Assembly: GCA_045617925.1 (NCBI GenBank)
Contig: JAZLJR010000033.1
Span: forward strand, 50,148-114,147
Length of the DNA: 64,000 nt
DNA from: CALELF01 sp045617925
GTDB taxonomy: Bacteria > Synergistota > Synergistia > Synergistales > Synergistaceae
Reading direction: 5' to 3'
Shown: positions 1-8,241 of the stretch, piece after piece
Position numbering within the stretch: position 1 is the stretch's first letter
Layout: the number at the start of each line of letters is the position of its first letter
The notes under the pieces: generated by a model
Databases searched by the model: none
Told to the model about the DNA's origin: nothing
What the model saw: only the letters and a program-made list of their open reading frames with translations
Program-made: the position numbers and the translations under genes

Positions 1-466
1 TCTTTACTAAAATATATACTACATTTCCCTTGTCATATGTTCCGGAATTGTCTTGACTTAATGTAGTGTCTTTATATAAAGGGATTTCATCCTTCATCTT
101 GAACAATCGATTGGCCACACCGCTATTAGCCTCTAAATTCCCTTTGGTAGCAGAACCGTCATATTTCACAAAAAGCACACCGGTGTTACCCCCCCCGCTT
201 GTTTCCAGCGAAAAGGGTGAGCCATCATAAGATACAGATGCCTCCAAATAATCATTCAGCTCAACAACATCACTCGGATATTTTCCGTTTTCAGCATAAT
301 AAAGGACACACGCAGTCTTGACATTCTGCATATCTGAAACAATTTTTAAAGCTTGCGCTTTGTCCGTAGCATTGCTAGAAGAAATAGCCAAAAGTCCAGA
401 CATAATACCAATAATCGTCACAGCAATTAGCACTTCTAAAATTGTAAAAGCGGGATGCGTTTTCAT
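1..466 (-). CDS. prepilin-type protein, 3' end cut by window edge
   Basis: The first 155 codons of a type IV pilin-like protein are readable on the minus strand; the rest lies outside the window. It starts MKTHPA followed by FTILEVLIAVTIIGIM, a class III (prepilin peptidase) signal: cleavage expected after Ala6, Phe at mature position 1, Glu at position 5, then a hydrophobic helix. The remainder looks like a small globular pilin head (KTACVLYYAENGKYP, VKYDGS). An AGAGAGGA Shine-Dalgarno lies about 10 bases before the ATG. The role could be type IV pilus, type II secretion pseudopilus or competence; nothing else in the window decides this. The pilin class is clear, the exact function is not. 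Confidence 0.85.
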   Translation of the reverse strand, partial: MKTHPAFTILEVLIAVTIIGIMSGLLAISSSNATDKAQALKIVSDMQNVKTACVLYYAENGKYPSDVVELNDYLEASVSYDGSPFSLETSGGGNTGVLFVKYDGSATKGNLEANSGVANRLFKMKDEIPLYKDTTLSQDNSGTYDKGNVVYILVK

Positions 467-562
467 AATATATGTGTCCTCTCTGTTATCTTTACAAAAA
501 TAGCGGTTAATTTTAGCACAAATTCAAGGCTTTTACTAGTATAAATTTTGCTTATATCCTGC

Positions 563-600
563 AAAATAAAACAGCTCGTTCAATATTTAGAACGAGCTGC
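563..600 (-). terminator. intrinsic terminator of uvrA
   Basis: The arms CAGCTCGTTC and GAACGAGCTG (572-581 and 590-599) form a perfect 10-bp stem. On the minus strand it is followed by TTTTATTTT, just after the uvrA stop codon. Confidence 0.9.
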
Positions 601-603
601 CAA

Positions 604-3453
604 TTAATGCATATTCTCTTCAAGATATTCTTTTAAAAATTTTGCTGTAAAACCTCTGCTTTTAGCGACTTCTTCCGGTGTTCCCTTTGCTACAAGTTTT
701 CCCCCAGCTTTGCCTCCGTCCGGTCCGAGGTCAATTACATAGTCACTTGAGGCTAAAATATCAAGATTATGCTCTATTGCAAGCACGGAGTGACCATTAT
801 CAACAAGTTTATGCAAAAGCTTCAACAATTTTTTTACGTCCGTATAATGCAGTCCGGTTGTAGGTTCGTCAAGCAGATACAGAGTTGGACCTTGAAATTT
901 TTTGGCAAGCTCAGTAGCAAGCTTTACCCTTTGAGCTTCGCCACCAGATAAGGTCGTTGAACTTTGGCCAAGTTTTATATAACCAAGTCCCGCTTCAGAA
1001 ATTGTGGCAAGACGATTGGCAATTTTTGGGATATTTGCAAAGACACGGCTTGCTTCGTCAACTGTCATATCAAGCACATCAGCAATGGTATGTCTGTTAA
1101 ACTTTACTTCAAGCGTCTCTCTGTTATATCTTTTGCCACCACAAACGTCACATTTTACGTAAACATCGGGCAAAAAAAGCATTGAAACCTTTGTAACACC
1201 ATCACCGTTACAGGCTTCACACCGTCCACCCTTGACATTAAAACTAAAACGTCCAGGTGTATAACCACGCATTTTCGCTTCCGTCATCTCGGCAAACAAT
1301 TCACGAATTGCACTAAAGACTCCGGTGTATGTAGCAGGGTTTGAGCGTGGCGTCCTACCTATTGGGCTTTGGTCTATAAGGACAATATTTTTTAATCTAT
1401 CGGCCCCCGTTATGCTTTTGAATTTTCCTGGCAAAGCCCGAAAATCACTATCAAAATGATGACGCAACCCCTTGTAGAGTATTTCATACAAAAATGTGCT
1501 TTTGCCACTTCCAGAAACTCCAGTAAGACATGTAAATGTGCCAAGTGGAATTGAAATATCTATGTTTTTTAGGTTATTTTCTGCACAGCCTTTTACCGTT
1601 AAAAAGTGATTTGATTTTCTGCGATTTTTGGGTTTTTCTATGCCGTTTTCTTCACCTCGCAGGTATTTGCCCGTGTCGCTCGTTTTGGCAGTCCCGTGGA
1701 TAAACTCATCAAATTCACCTTCTGCTGTTATCTTGCCACCATTTTCGCCTGCACCTGGACCAATTTCCACAATATAATCTGCCGCTTCCATTGTCTCTTT
1801 ATCGTGCTCCACAACAAGCACTGTATTTCCAAGGTCTCTAATCGTTTTCAGTGTCCCTAGCAATTTACTTGTATCCCGTGCATGCAATCCTATAGTTGGT
1901 TCGTCAAGCACATACATAACACCGGTAAGACCGGAACCAAGCTGTGAGGCAAGGCGAATACGTTGACTTTCTCCACCAGAAAGCGTATCCGCTCGTCTGT
2001 CAAGAGACAGATAACCTGCCCCAATATTTACCAAAAATTGCAGACGTTTTTTTATTTCATCCATTGCTACGCCAACAATTTTTTGCTCCCTCTTGCCAAG
2101 TTTTAAATTGTTTAACACAGCCAAGTGTTCTTCCACGGACATTGATGTCAGATCTGCTATATTGTAATCACCAAGACGGACAGCGAGCGCCTCTTTTTTA
2201 AGCCTGTGCCCTCCACAGGCAGCACATGTGTCTTCCACACAATACCGCTCAAGTTCTTCCTTTAACTGTTCGGATTCCGTTTCACCATATCTTTTTTCAA
2301 GCCACGGGATAAGCCCTATATATTTTCCTGTGTAATTTCTTTCAAATGTATTTGCTGTAAAGACAAGTTCCAACGGCGTATCATCACCATATAGCAAGGC
2401 GTCCTGCATCTCTTTGGGAAGTTCCCCAAAGGGGACATCAAGATTCCACTTTTTTTTCTCTGCTAGCATATTGGCACGTTCCAGCATATATTTTGTGTTT
2501 TTCCACGGCACAAAAGCACCTTCTGCCAAAGTTTTTTCAGAATCAACTGCAATTTCGGGCGAAAAATGTGAGTGAAAGCCAAGCCCAGCACAATCAGGAC
2601 AAGCTCCAATAGGTGCATTAAAGGAAAAAAGTCTTGGCTCGATTTCAGGCAGACTAATTTCACAATGGGGGCAAACGTAATTTTCTGTGAATTCCTGCTC
2701 ATCTTCCCCATTTGTAATGACAACAAAGCCAGAGGAAAGCTTCAACGCCATTTCTACTGCCTCTGTAAGTCTTGCTCTATTTTCCTCGCGCAATTTCATT
2801 CTGTCAATTACACAATCTATCGTGTGCTTTTCATTTTTTTCAAGTTCTATTTCTTCATCAAGACGATAAAGCGCACCGTCAACACGGACACGGGTATACC
2901 CTTTTGATGCAAGAGAAGCAAACAAATTTTTGTATTGCCCTTTTTTTGCTCTAACCATTGGGCTTAAGACATGGACAGCACTTTCTTCTTTCCCCTTGAA
3001 AATTTTATCAACAATTTCATCAACACTGTATTTTGTGACAGCCCTTCCACAGGATGGACAATAAGGTTTTCCAGCTCTGCCAAAAAGCAAACGTAGATAG
3101 TCATAAATCTCTGTCACAGTTCCAACAGTAGAACGAGGGTTGTGGCTTTTACCTTTTTGCTCGATAGAAATTGCAGGAGACAGCCCTTCAATTTCATCCA
3201 CAAGTGGTTTCTCGGCCATTCCTAAGAATTGTCTTGCGTAACTGGAAAGGGATTCCATATATCGCCTTTGTCCTTCTGCATAGATAGTGTCAAATGCAAG
3301 AGAGGATTTTCCAGAACCAGATGGACCAGTCATTACAACCATGCTGTTTTTTGGCAATTTACAATTGATATTTTTCAAATTGTTTTGCCTTGCGCCAATA
3401 ATTTTTATATATTTCTGACCAGTTTGCTTACGTTCACTTATTTTCTTGCTCAT
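604..3453 (-). CDS. uvrA: UvrABC excinuclease subunit UvrA
   Basis: This is the damage-recognition ATPase of nucleotide excision repair, which loads UvrB onto damaged DNA. It has two ABC modules: Walker A GPSGSGKS at about residue 43 and GVSGSGKS at about 645. Signature motifs are LSGGESQR and LSGGEAQR, with Walker B LDEPT in both halves. Several CxxC pairs (CPSC, CPHC, CPDC, CAAC, CEAC, CDVC) form the zinc modules. The length of 949 aa is normal. A TTG nine bases upstream (3462) would also be in frame, but GGGG at 3463-3466 is spaced correctly for the ATG at 3453, so the ATG is chosen. No convincing LexA box was seen upstream. It stands alone, with its own terminator. Confidence 0.97.
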   Translation of the reverse strand: MSKKISERKQTGQKYIKIIGARQNNLKNINCKLPKNSMVVMTGPSGSGKSSLAFDTIYAEGQRRYMESLSSYARQFLGMAEKPLVDEIEGLSPAISIEQKGKSHNPRSTVGTVTEIYDYLRLLFGRAGKPYCPSCGRAVTKYSVDEIVDKIFKGKEESAVHVLSPMVRAKKGQYKNLFASLASKGYTRVRVDGALYRLDEEIELEKNEKHTIDCVIDRMKLREENRARLTEAVEMALKLSSGFVVITNGEDEQEFTENYVCPHCEISLPEIEPRLFSFNAPIGACPDCAGLGFHSHFSPEIAVDSEKTLAEGAFVPWKNTKYMLERANMLAEKKKWNLDVPFGELPKEMQDALLYGDDTPLELVFTANTFERNYTGKYIGLIPWLEKRYGETESEQLKEELERYCVEDTCAACGGHRLKKEALAVRLGDYNIADLTSMSVEEHLAVLNNLKLGKREQKIVGVAMDEIKKRLQFLVNIGAGYLSLDRRADTLSGGESQRIRLASQLGSGLTGVMYVLDEPTIGLHARDTSKLLGTLKTIRDLGNTVLVVEHDKETMEAADYIVEIGPGAGENGGKITAEGEFDEFIHGTAKTSDTGKYLRGEENGIEKPKNRRKSNHFLTVKGCAENNLKNIDISIPLGTFTCLTGVSGSGKSTFLYEILYKGLRHHFDSDFRALPGKFKSITGADRLKNIVLIDQSPIGRTPRSNPATYTGVFSAIRELFAEMTEAKMRGYTPGRFSFNVKGGRCEACNGDGVTKVSMLFLPDVYVKCDVCGGKRYNRETLEVKFNRHTIADVLDMTVDEASRVFANIPKIANRLATISEAGLGYIKLGQSSTTLSGGEAQRVKLATELAKKFQGPTLYLLDEPTTGLHYTDVKKLLKLLHKLVDNGHSVLAIEHNLDILASSDYVIDLGPDGGKAGGKLVAKGTPEEVAKSRGFTAKFLKEYLEENMH

Positions 3454-3503
3454 TTTCTGCAACCCCGTAAATTTGTCGGTTCATTTTTATGTGTTTTGTC
3501 ATT

Positions 3504-3659
3504 TTAGTATTGTTTATGTATAAAATCAAGCGTTAATTCAGTCATTGGCAAAGAAATGTCACTTGCTAAAATATCATTTGCTGCATATGCATAAACTGGA
3601 CGAAACAAGCAAAATGTGGTATTCTTACCCTCGTTTTTGTGAAACATTACATCTTCCAT
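3504..3659 (-). CDS. possible 51-aa ORF upstream of uvrA
   Basis: A 51-codon ORF (MEDVMFHKNEG to FIHKQY) reads toward uvrA and ends about 50 bases before it. A GGAAG precedes an internal Met5, but the first ATG has no Shine-Dalgarno. No family is recognised. The same stretch on the plus strand holds the putative putP promoter, so the ORF may be fortuitous. Confidence 0.2.
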   Translation of the reverse strand: MEDVMFHKNEGKNTTFCLFRPVYAYAANDILASDISLPMTELTLDFIHKQY

Positions 3660-3696
3660 GTAATAAATACTGGAGAAAAATTAGTCACTTTGTGAC
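3637..3696 (+). promoter_or_regulatory. putative promoter and palindrome before the symporter
   Basis: TTGTGA (3637-3642) and TAATAA (3661-3666) are 18 bases apart and resemble a sigma-70 promoter. Just downstream is a short palindrome GTCAC-TTT-GTGAC (3684-3696) in the presumed 5' leader, which could be a repressor operator. Both are visual calls. Confidence 0.4.
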
Positions 3697-3713
3697 AGAA
3701 AAGAGGAAAAATT

Positions 3714-5249
3714 ATGTCAAGTAGCGCAGGATGGATTTTGGCAGCATTTGTTTTGTATCTAGGACTTATGGTAATCATCGGATTATTTTACGCCAAGCAA
3801 AATACAAATGCTGAGGATTACTTTTTGGGTGGTCGTGGTTTAACAGGGCCTGTTGCAGCGTTATCCGCTCAAGCTTCCGACATGAGTGGTTGGTTGCTTA
3901 TGGGACTTCCAGGTGCTGTTTACGCATTCGGTACAGGACAATCATGGATTGCAATAGGGCTCTTCATTGGCACAGTTGCAAACTGGTTATTTATCGCAAC
4001 ACCTTTAAGGCTTTACACAATCAGAGCAAATAATTCCCTTACTTTACCAACCTATTTTGAAAATCGTTTTCACGACAAAAGAAGAATTTTACTCGGCATT
4101 TCTTCCATAACAATAGTAATCTTCTTTCTTGTCTATACGGCCTCTGCATTAGCTGCCGGAGGAAAACTTTTCACGTCTATATTTGGCATCAATTATCATG
4201 TAGCACTCACCATAGGTGCTGTTGTAATTTTGGCATACACATTCATGGGAGGCTTTTTGGCAGTTTGTGCCACAGATTTCATTCAGGGAACGTTGATGCT
4301 AATAGGACTTTTAGTCGTTCCTATTGTTGCTTATTCTGCTCTAAATGGCAATTTAATTGGATTGCTAAACACCACAAAGGTTGCGGGAGGAGCAAAAGGA
4401 TATCTAGATTTATTTACCAATGGAGAACGCCCATATACACTGGTAGAAATAATATCGCAACTTGCCTGGGGGCTTGGATATTGTGGCATGCCACATGTAA
4501 TTGTCCGTTTTATGGCTGTTAAGAATGAAACCGAGCTAAAAAAATCTAAATATATAGGAATTTTTTGGGTCGCGTTATCCCTTTTTGCCGCCTGTGCTAT
4601 TGGTGTAATTGGTCGTGCTTTCTTGGCTCCAACTGTGTTAGAAGGTGGCGATTCAGAACGTGTATTCATAGAAATGATATTGAAATTATTTGTTCAGGTT
4701 AACAACACACCTATCATTGGTGGATTATTCCTCTGTGGAATTTTAGCTGCTATTATGTCAACAGCGGACTCACAGCTTTTAGTTTCTGCTTCTTCCGTTG
4801 CGGAGGATATCTACAAGGGAATTATCAAAAAAGATGCAGATGACAAAACAGTGTTAAAAATCAGCCGTATAACTGTCATGGCAGTTGCAATATTAGCATA
4901 CATTATTGCACTTGATCCAAATTCTTCCATTATGAAATTAGTTTCTGATGCTTGGGCAGGACTAGGGGCTTCATTTGGTCCAACAGTTCTGATGTCTCTA
5001 TTTTGGAGAAGAAGTAATTTTTATGGTGCTGTGTCTGGCATAATTTCCGGCGCTCTAACAGTTATTGTGTGGGATTACATTCCTCTTTGCAACGGTGTCA
5101 CTCCCTCAACTGCAACAGGACTCTATTCACTGGCAATAGGGTTTGCAATATCACTTCTCTTTGTCGTTATAGGTAGTCTCCTTACCCCTGTACCATCTGA
5201 GGAAATTCTTCAAGAATTTGACGATGTTAAAAACAGAAAAGTAATTTAG
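3714..5249 (+). CDS. putP: sodium/proline symporter (SSS family)
   Basis: This is a sodium:solute symporter of the inner membrane, 511 aa, with about 13 hydrophobic segments. The PutP-type features include the N-terminal DYFLGGRGL and SDMSGWLLMGLPG region, and the SSS signature segment around residues 340-370 (GILAAIMSTADSQLLVSAS). The close match to the PutP subgroup makes proline the likely substrate, but other amino acids or carboxylates cannot be excluded. A GAGG-type Shine-Dalgarno (AAGAGGAAAAATT) precedes the ATG. The GNAT gene starts 35 bases downstream, so the two are probably cotranscribed up to the terminator at 5.9 kb. Confidence 0.9.
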   Translation: MSSSAGWILAAFVLYLGLMVIIGLFYAKQNTNAEDYFLGGRGLTGPVAALSAQASDMSGWLLMGLPGAVYAFGTGQSWIAIGLFIGTVANWLFIATPLRLYTIRANNSLTLPTYFENRFHDKRRILLGISSITIVIFFLVYTASALAAGGKLFTSIFGINYHVALTIGAVVILAYTFMGGFLAVCATDFIQGTLMLIGLLVVPIVAYSALNGNLIGLLNTTKVAGGAKGYLDLFTNGERPYTLVEIISQLAWGLGYCGMPHVIVRFMAVKNETELKKSKYIGIFWVALSLFAACAIGVIGRAFLAPTVLEGGDSERVFIEMILKLFVQVNNTPIIGGLFLCGILAAIMSTADSQLLVSASSVAEDIYKGIIKKDADDKTVLKISRITVMAVAILAYIIALDPNSSIMKLVSDAWAGLGASFGPTVLMSLFWRRSNFYGAVSGIISGALTVIVWDYIPLCNGVTPSTATGLYSLAIGFAISLLFVVIGSLLTPVPSEEILQEFDDVKNRKVI

Positions 5250-5284
5250 CAATAATCACACTATAAACAAAGGAGCAAAATATC

Positions 5285-5863
5285 ATGGAAAACAGGAAAG
5301 AACAAAACACATGCGATGATAAAATTCGCCTTGTGCCTGTAACTCCAGAATATCCACATATTGATCGCTTGCTTGACATTCGTGACGAAGCCTTTCCGCC
5401 AAACGAACGGATTGATTCACGCGATATATCCAACTACACCGAGGAAAACGGTTGGTTTTTTCTGGCGATTGAAAATCAGAATGAGCCTGTCGGCTTTACC
5501 CTATGGCATGATTGTGGTGAAAATATGCTTTTCGGTCTTTATATTGCCATAGCAAAGGAATTTCAAAATAAACATTATGGTGCACAAACCTTTGACTTGT
5601 TAATTGACGAATATTTCAAGGGAAAAACCCTTTTCGGTTTCACAGAGGCACCCTTGCCAGATACAGAGAACTATCAGCAACGACTCGCACGCGTCCGATT
5701 TTATAACCGTGGCAGATTGTTCTTGTATGATAAAATTGTAGACGCAGGTTCCTATGGAAAGTATCAGTTTGTTTGCACGGATCCTTCCATACCGCAGGAA
5801 CGGTTGCTGAAAAAATTGCGTGAATTCTTACCACCTTCAATCCTAGCTAATCTAAAAATATAA
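5285..5863 (+). CDS. GNAT family N-acetyltransferase
   Basis: This 192-aa protein has the GNAT acetyl-CoA fold: a central beta strand (LFGLYIAIAKEF) followed by the pyrophosphate-binding loop QNKHYGAQ and helix, motif A of the superfamily. The second half (VRFYNRGRLFLYDKI) fits the C-terminal strand pair. The substrate cannot be read from the sequence. It lies 35 bases after the symporter gene with an AAAGGAG Shine-Dalgarno and ends at a strong terminator, so it probably shares a transcript with the symporter. Confidence 0.85.
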   Translation: MENRKEQNTCDDKIRLVPVTPEYPHIDRLLDIRDEAFPPNERIDSRDISNYTEENGWFFLAIENQNEPVGFTLWHDCGENMLFGLYIAIAKEFQNKHYGAQTFDLLIDEYFKGKTLFGFTEAPLPDTENYQQRLARVRFYNRGRLFLYDKIVDAGSYGKYQFVCTDPSIPQERLLKKLREFLPPSILANLKI

Positions 5864-5874
5864 AATACAAATGC

Positions 5875-5917
5875 AAAAATGCGATGAGAATTTACCTCAT
5901 CGCATTTTTATTTTTGC
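5875..5917. terminator. bidirectional terminator between convergent genes
   Basis: The arms AAAAATGCGATGAG (5875-5888) and CTCATCGCATTTTT (5896-5909) form a 14-bp stem with T-rich sequence on both strands. It separates the acetyltransferase gene (plus) from the 93-aa membrane gene (minus). Confidence 0.9.
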
Positions 5918-5942
5918 ATTTATTTGTTTTGAAACAGTTTAG

Positions 5943-6224
5943 TTACCAATCTTTGTTATTGCCGTTTGCGTCTTCTTCGTTTTTTTCATCATCAAGATTA
6001 TATTTTTTTCTATAGAGTCTTGTCAAACAAATGAAGGCAAGAAGTGCAACACAGCCAAACACCATGGCAAGCCAAAAAAACTGCCAAAGGGAAAAGCCTG
6101 TTTGAGCAAGGTGTGAATTTGCCACAAGCAATCCGCGCCTTCCACTTGGCGTAAGGTATGAAAGCAATGATAGCAAAAAGAGAATCAGAAAAAATATGCT
6201 AAGTAGCCTTAATATTTTTTTCAT
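5943..6224 (-). CDS. small two-helix membrane protein, unknown
   Basis: This 93-aa protein has two hydrophobic stretches (about residues 5-25 and 45-68). Between them is a short loop (TPSGRRGLLVANSHLAQTG), and the C-terminal tail is charged and asparagine-rich. It starts one base after the helicase stop codon, with no strong Shine-Dalgarno of its own, so translation is probably coupled to the helicase. No family is recognised. Its composition and a defined terminator downstream support a real gene. Confidence 0.6.
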   Translation of the reverse strand: MKKILRLLSIFFLILFLLSLLSYLTPSGRRGLLVANSHLAQTGFSLWQFFWLAMVFGCVALLAFICLTRLYRKKYNLDDEKNEEDANGNNKDW

Positions 6225-6225
6225 T

Positions 6226-8073
6226 TTACTTGCGCTTAAAGACTATTCTTTTGCTATCAGAAGTTCTTAACCTGCTCTCTGCATAATTTTTGCCATAAGA
6301 ACGATCCGGTCTGTATCCACTATCTCTATTTCTTGAATACACTTGGCGTTCTGTTATTGGCGTAACCTCAGCCACATCAAGTCCTTCCCTCACCATACGT
6401 TGATGGCGACGTTTCATAAGATCTATGCAGTCGTGCGAAAGCTCAACAACAGAGCTCGTGTCACGTAATCTGATATTACCGACATCGTCTCTGCCAACAC
6501 CGAGTGAACGGCAAATTGCGCCTAGCAAACGTCCAACATCCCAGCCATCGTCTTTCCCGATGGCAAATTGCACACGGATTCCGTTCACCATATTAGAACG
6601 AATGTAGGAGCTAGAATCTTTTCTGTTATCTCTTGTGTCATTTTGCTGACGACGCTTTGCTCTGTCCATTTCTGCTTGAACATCAGCTCTAATTGAAAAT
6701 CCTGACGGTTCTGATCCGTAGGCTTTTGCAAGAAGCCCAGAAACAATCATTGGGAGTTCTTCACGTGTCAGCAATTCACTTGCCCATTCCTGAAAGTCAT
6801 CAGTTGACAAGGCATATTCTATAATATTTTGCTCAAAACGAATTTTTGCTTGGCTTTCTATTTCTGAGGCATCTGGAGCTGGCTGCCAATCTATATGTAA
6901 TTTTGAATGGGCTTGAGCCAACATAATTTTGAATTGACGTGCTTCACGACTCGTCAAAAGAATAAGGTTGCTGCCTTCGTGTCCCGCTCTGCCTGTTCTT
7001 CCGCTTCTATGAACAAAGGATTCAAGGCTCTGTGGTAAGCCAAACTGCAAGACATGACTGACTGCATCTATGTCAAGTCCACGTGCTGCGACATCTGTTG
7101 CAACAAGTATTTGCACTCTACCGGCTTTCAAGGCAGAAAGCGATGCACTTCTTTCTCTTTGGCTCATGTCTCCGTGAATTGCCGTTGCTTTAAAGCCTAT
7201 GTCGCACAATTTTTCTGATATATCCTGTGTTTCAACCTTTGTGCCACAGAATATTAACGCCTTGCTTGGAGCTTCCCAAATAAGCACATTTGTCAGTCCT
7301 TCAAAGCGCTTATGAGAGGGAATAATATATGCCTTTTGTGTAATATCCGCGTGGGTGGTTACGTCAGATACAAGCGAAATTCTCTTTGGTGCGTCCAAAT
7401 ATTGTTTGGAGAGTCTATAAACCTCCTCTGGCATTGTAGCAGAGAAAAGCCATGTCCTTTTTGCGTTCGTAGCGTTTGATAAAATTCCTTCAAGCTCATC
7501 ATGAAAACCCATATCCAGCATATTGTCGCCTTCGTCTAGCACGACGCTCTGCACATCTTCCAAATTCAAGGTGCCACGACGAATATGGTCAAGCACACGT
7601 CCAGGTGTGCCAACAACAATGCAGGCACCATCTCTTAAGGAACGAATTTGTCTTTCTATATCCATGCCACCAACGAGGGTGGCAATTCTTGCATGCCATG
7701 GGGCGTTTTTGCCCTTCATTTCAGAGCTGAGCCATGCAAATTCATGTGCTGTCTGCTGTGCAAGCTCACGGGTTGGAGACAAAACCAAAATTTGAGGTGT
7801 TCTTTCATCACAATTCAGTGAATTCAAAAGTGGCAGGGCAAAAGCAAGCGTCTTTCCACTGCCTGTACGTGCCTGAACAATAATATCTGTTTCTAGCAAA
7901 TTCTCCTGCTCTAACACGGCTCGCTGAACAGGCATTGGCTCTGCGAAACCTTTTTTCGCCAATGCACGTCTTAATGGGGCAGAAAGGTCATACATGTCAA
8001 ATGTGAATGGTTCTTTTTCTGCTTCTGGTTCTTTATTTTCTACTTCCTTGTTTTCTTCGAATAGCTTAAACAT
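6226..8073 (-). CDS. DEAD-box-type ATP-dependent RNA helicase with DbpA-like C-terminus
   Basis: This is a superfamily 2 RNA helicase (615 aa) acting in the cytoplasm on structured RNA, probably ribosomal or mRNA. Visible motifs are Q-motif region MPVQRA (~48), Walker A ARTGSGKT (68-75), PTRELA (~100), TPGR, motif II, SAT, and HRSGRTGRAG. Motif II reads DEGD (180-183) instead of DEAD; this was checked at codon level (GAC GAA GGC GAC). About residues 500-570 resemble the DbpA/CsdA RNA-binding domain (RVQFAIGKDDGWDVGRLLGA), followed by a basic tail ending RIVFKRK. A strong AAAGGAG Shine-Dalgarno precedes the ATG. It is the first gene of a two-gene unit with the small membrane gene. Confidence 0.93.
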   Translation of the reverse strand: MFKLFEENKEVENKEPEAEKEPFTFDMYDLSAPLRRALAKKGFAEPMPVQRAVLEQENLLETDIIVQARTGSGKTLAFALPLLNSLNCDERTPQILVLSPTRELAQQTAHEFAWLSSEMKGKNAPWHARIATLVGGMDIERQIRSLRDGACIVVGTPGRVLDHIRRGTLNLEDVQSVVLDEGDNMLDMGFHDELEGILSNATNAKRTWLFSATMPEEVYRLSKQYLDAPKRISLVSDVTTHADITQKAYIIPSHKRFEGLTNVLIWEAPSKALIFCGTKVETQDISEKLCDIGFKATAIHGDMSQRERSASLSALKAGRVQILVATDVAARGLDIDAVSHVLQFGLPQSLESFVHRSGRTGRAGHEGSNLILLTSREARQFKIMLAQAHSKLHIDWQPAPDASEIESQAKIRFEQNIIEYALSTDDFQEWASELLTREELPMIVSGLLAKAYGSEPSGFSIRADVQAEMDRAKRRQQNDTRDNRKDSSSYIRSNMVNGIRVQFAIGKDDGWDVGRLLGAICRSLGVGRDDVGNIRLRDTSSVVELSHDCIDLMKRRHQRMVREGLDVAEVTPITERQVYSRNRDSGYRPDRSYGKNYAESRLRTSDSKRIVFKRK

Positions 8074-8177
8074 ACTAACTCCTTTGATACAACTAAAAAA
8101 TACTAGGATAGTATATACAAAAACGCGGATTTGTCAAATGTGTTCCCATATTATACAGAAATAACTAGAAGGAAATA

Positions 8178-8205
8178 TTGTTTTTTCAAAAACTTGTGAT
8201 ATCAT
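8178..8205 (+). promoter_or_regulatory. putative promoter of the MATE gene
   Basis: TTGTTT and TATCAT are separated by 16 bases, about 35 bases before the MATE start codon, in the divergent spacer with the helicase gene. Confidence 0.45.
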
Positions 8206-8241
8206 ACTCGACAATGAATTTTTTCAGAAAGAAGAGCAACA

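Noticed and set aside
2572..2907. Plus-strand ORFs lying over uvrA, and similar antisense ORFs across the dcw and ribosomal clusters
   Set aside because: They are shadows of strongly conserved genes on the other strand, without ribosome sites or recognisable protein features.
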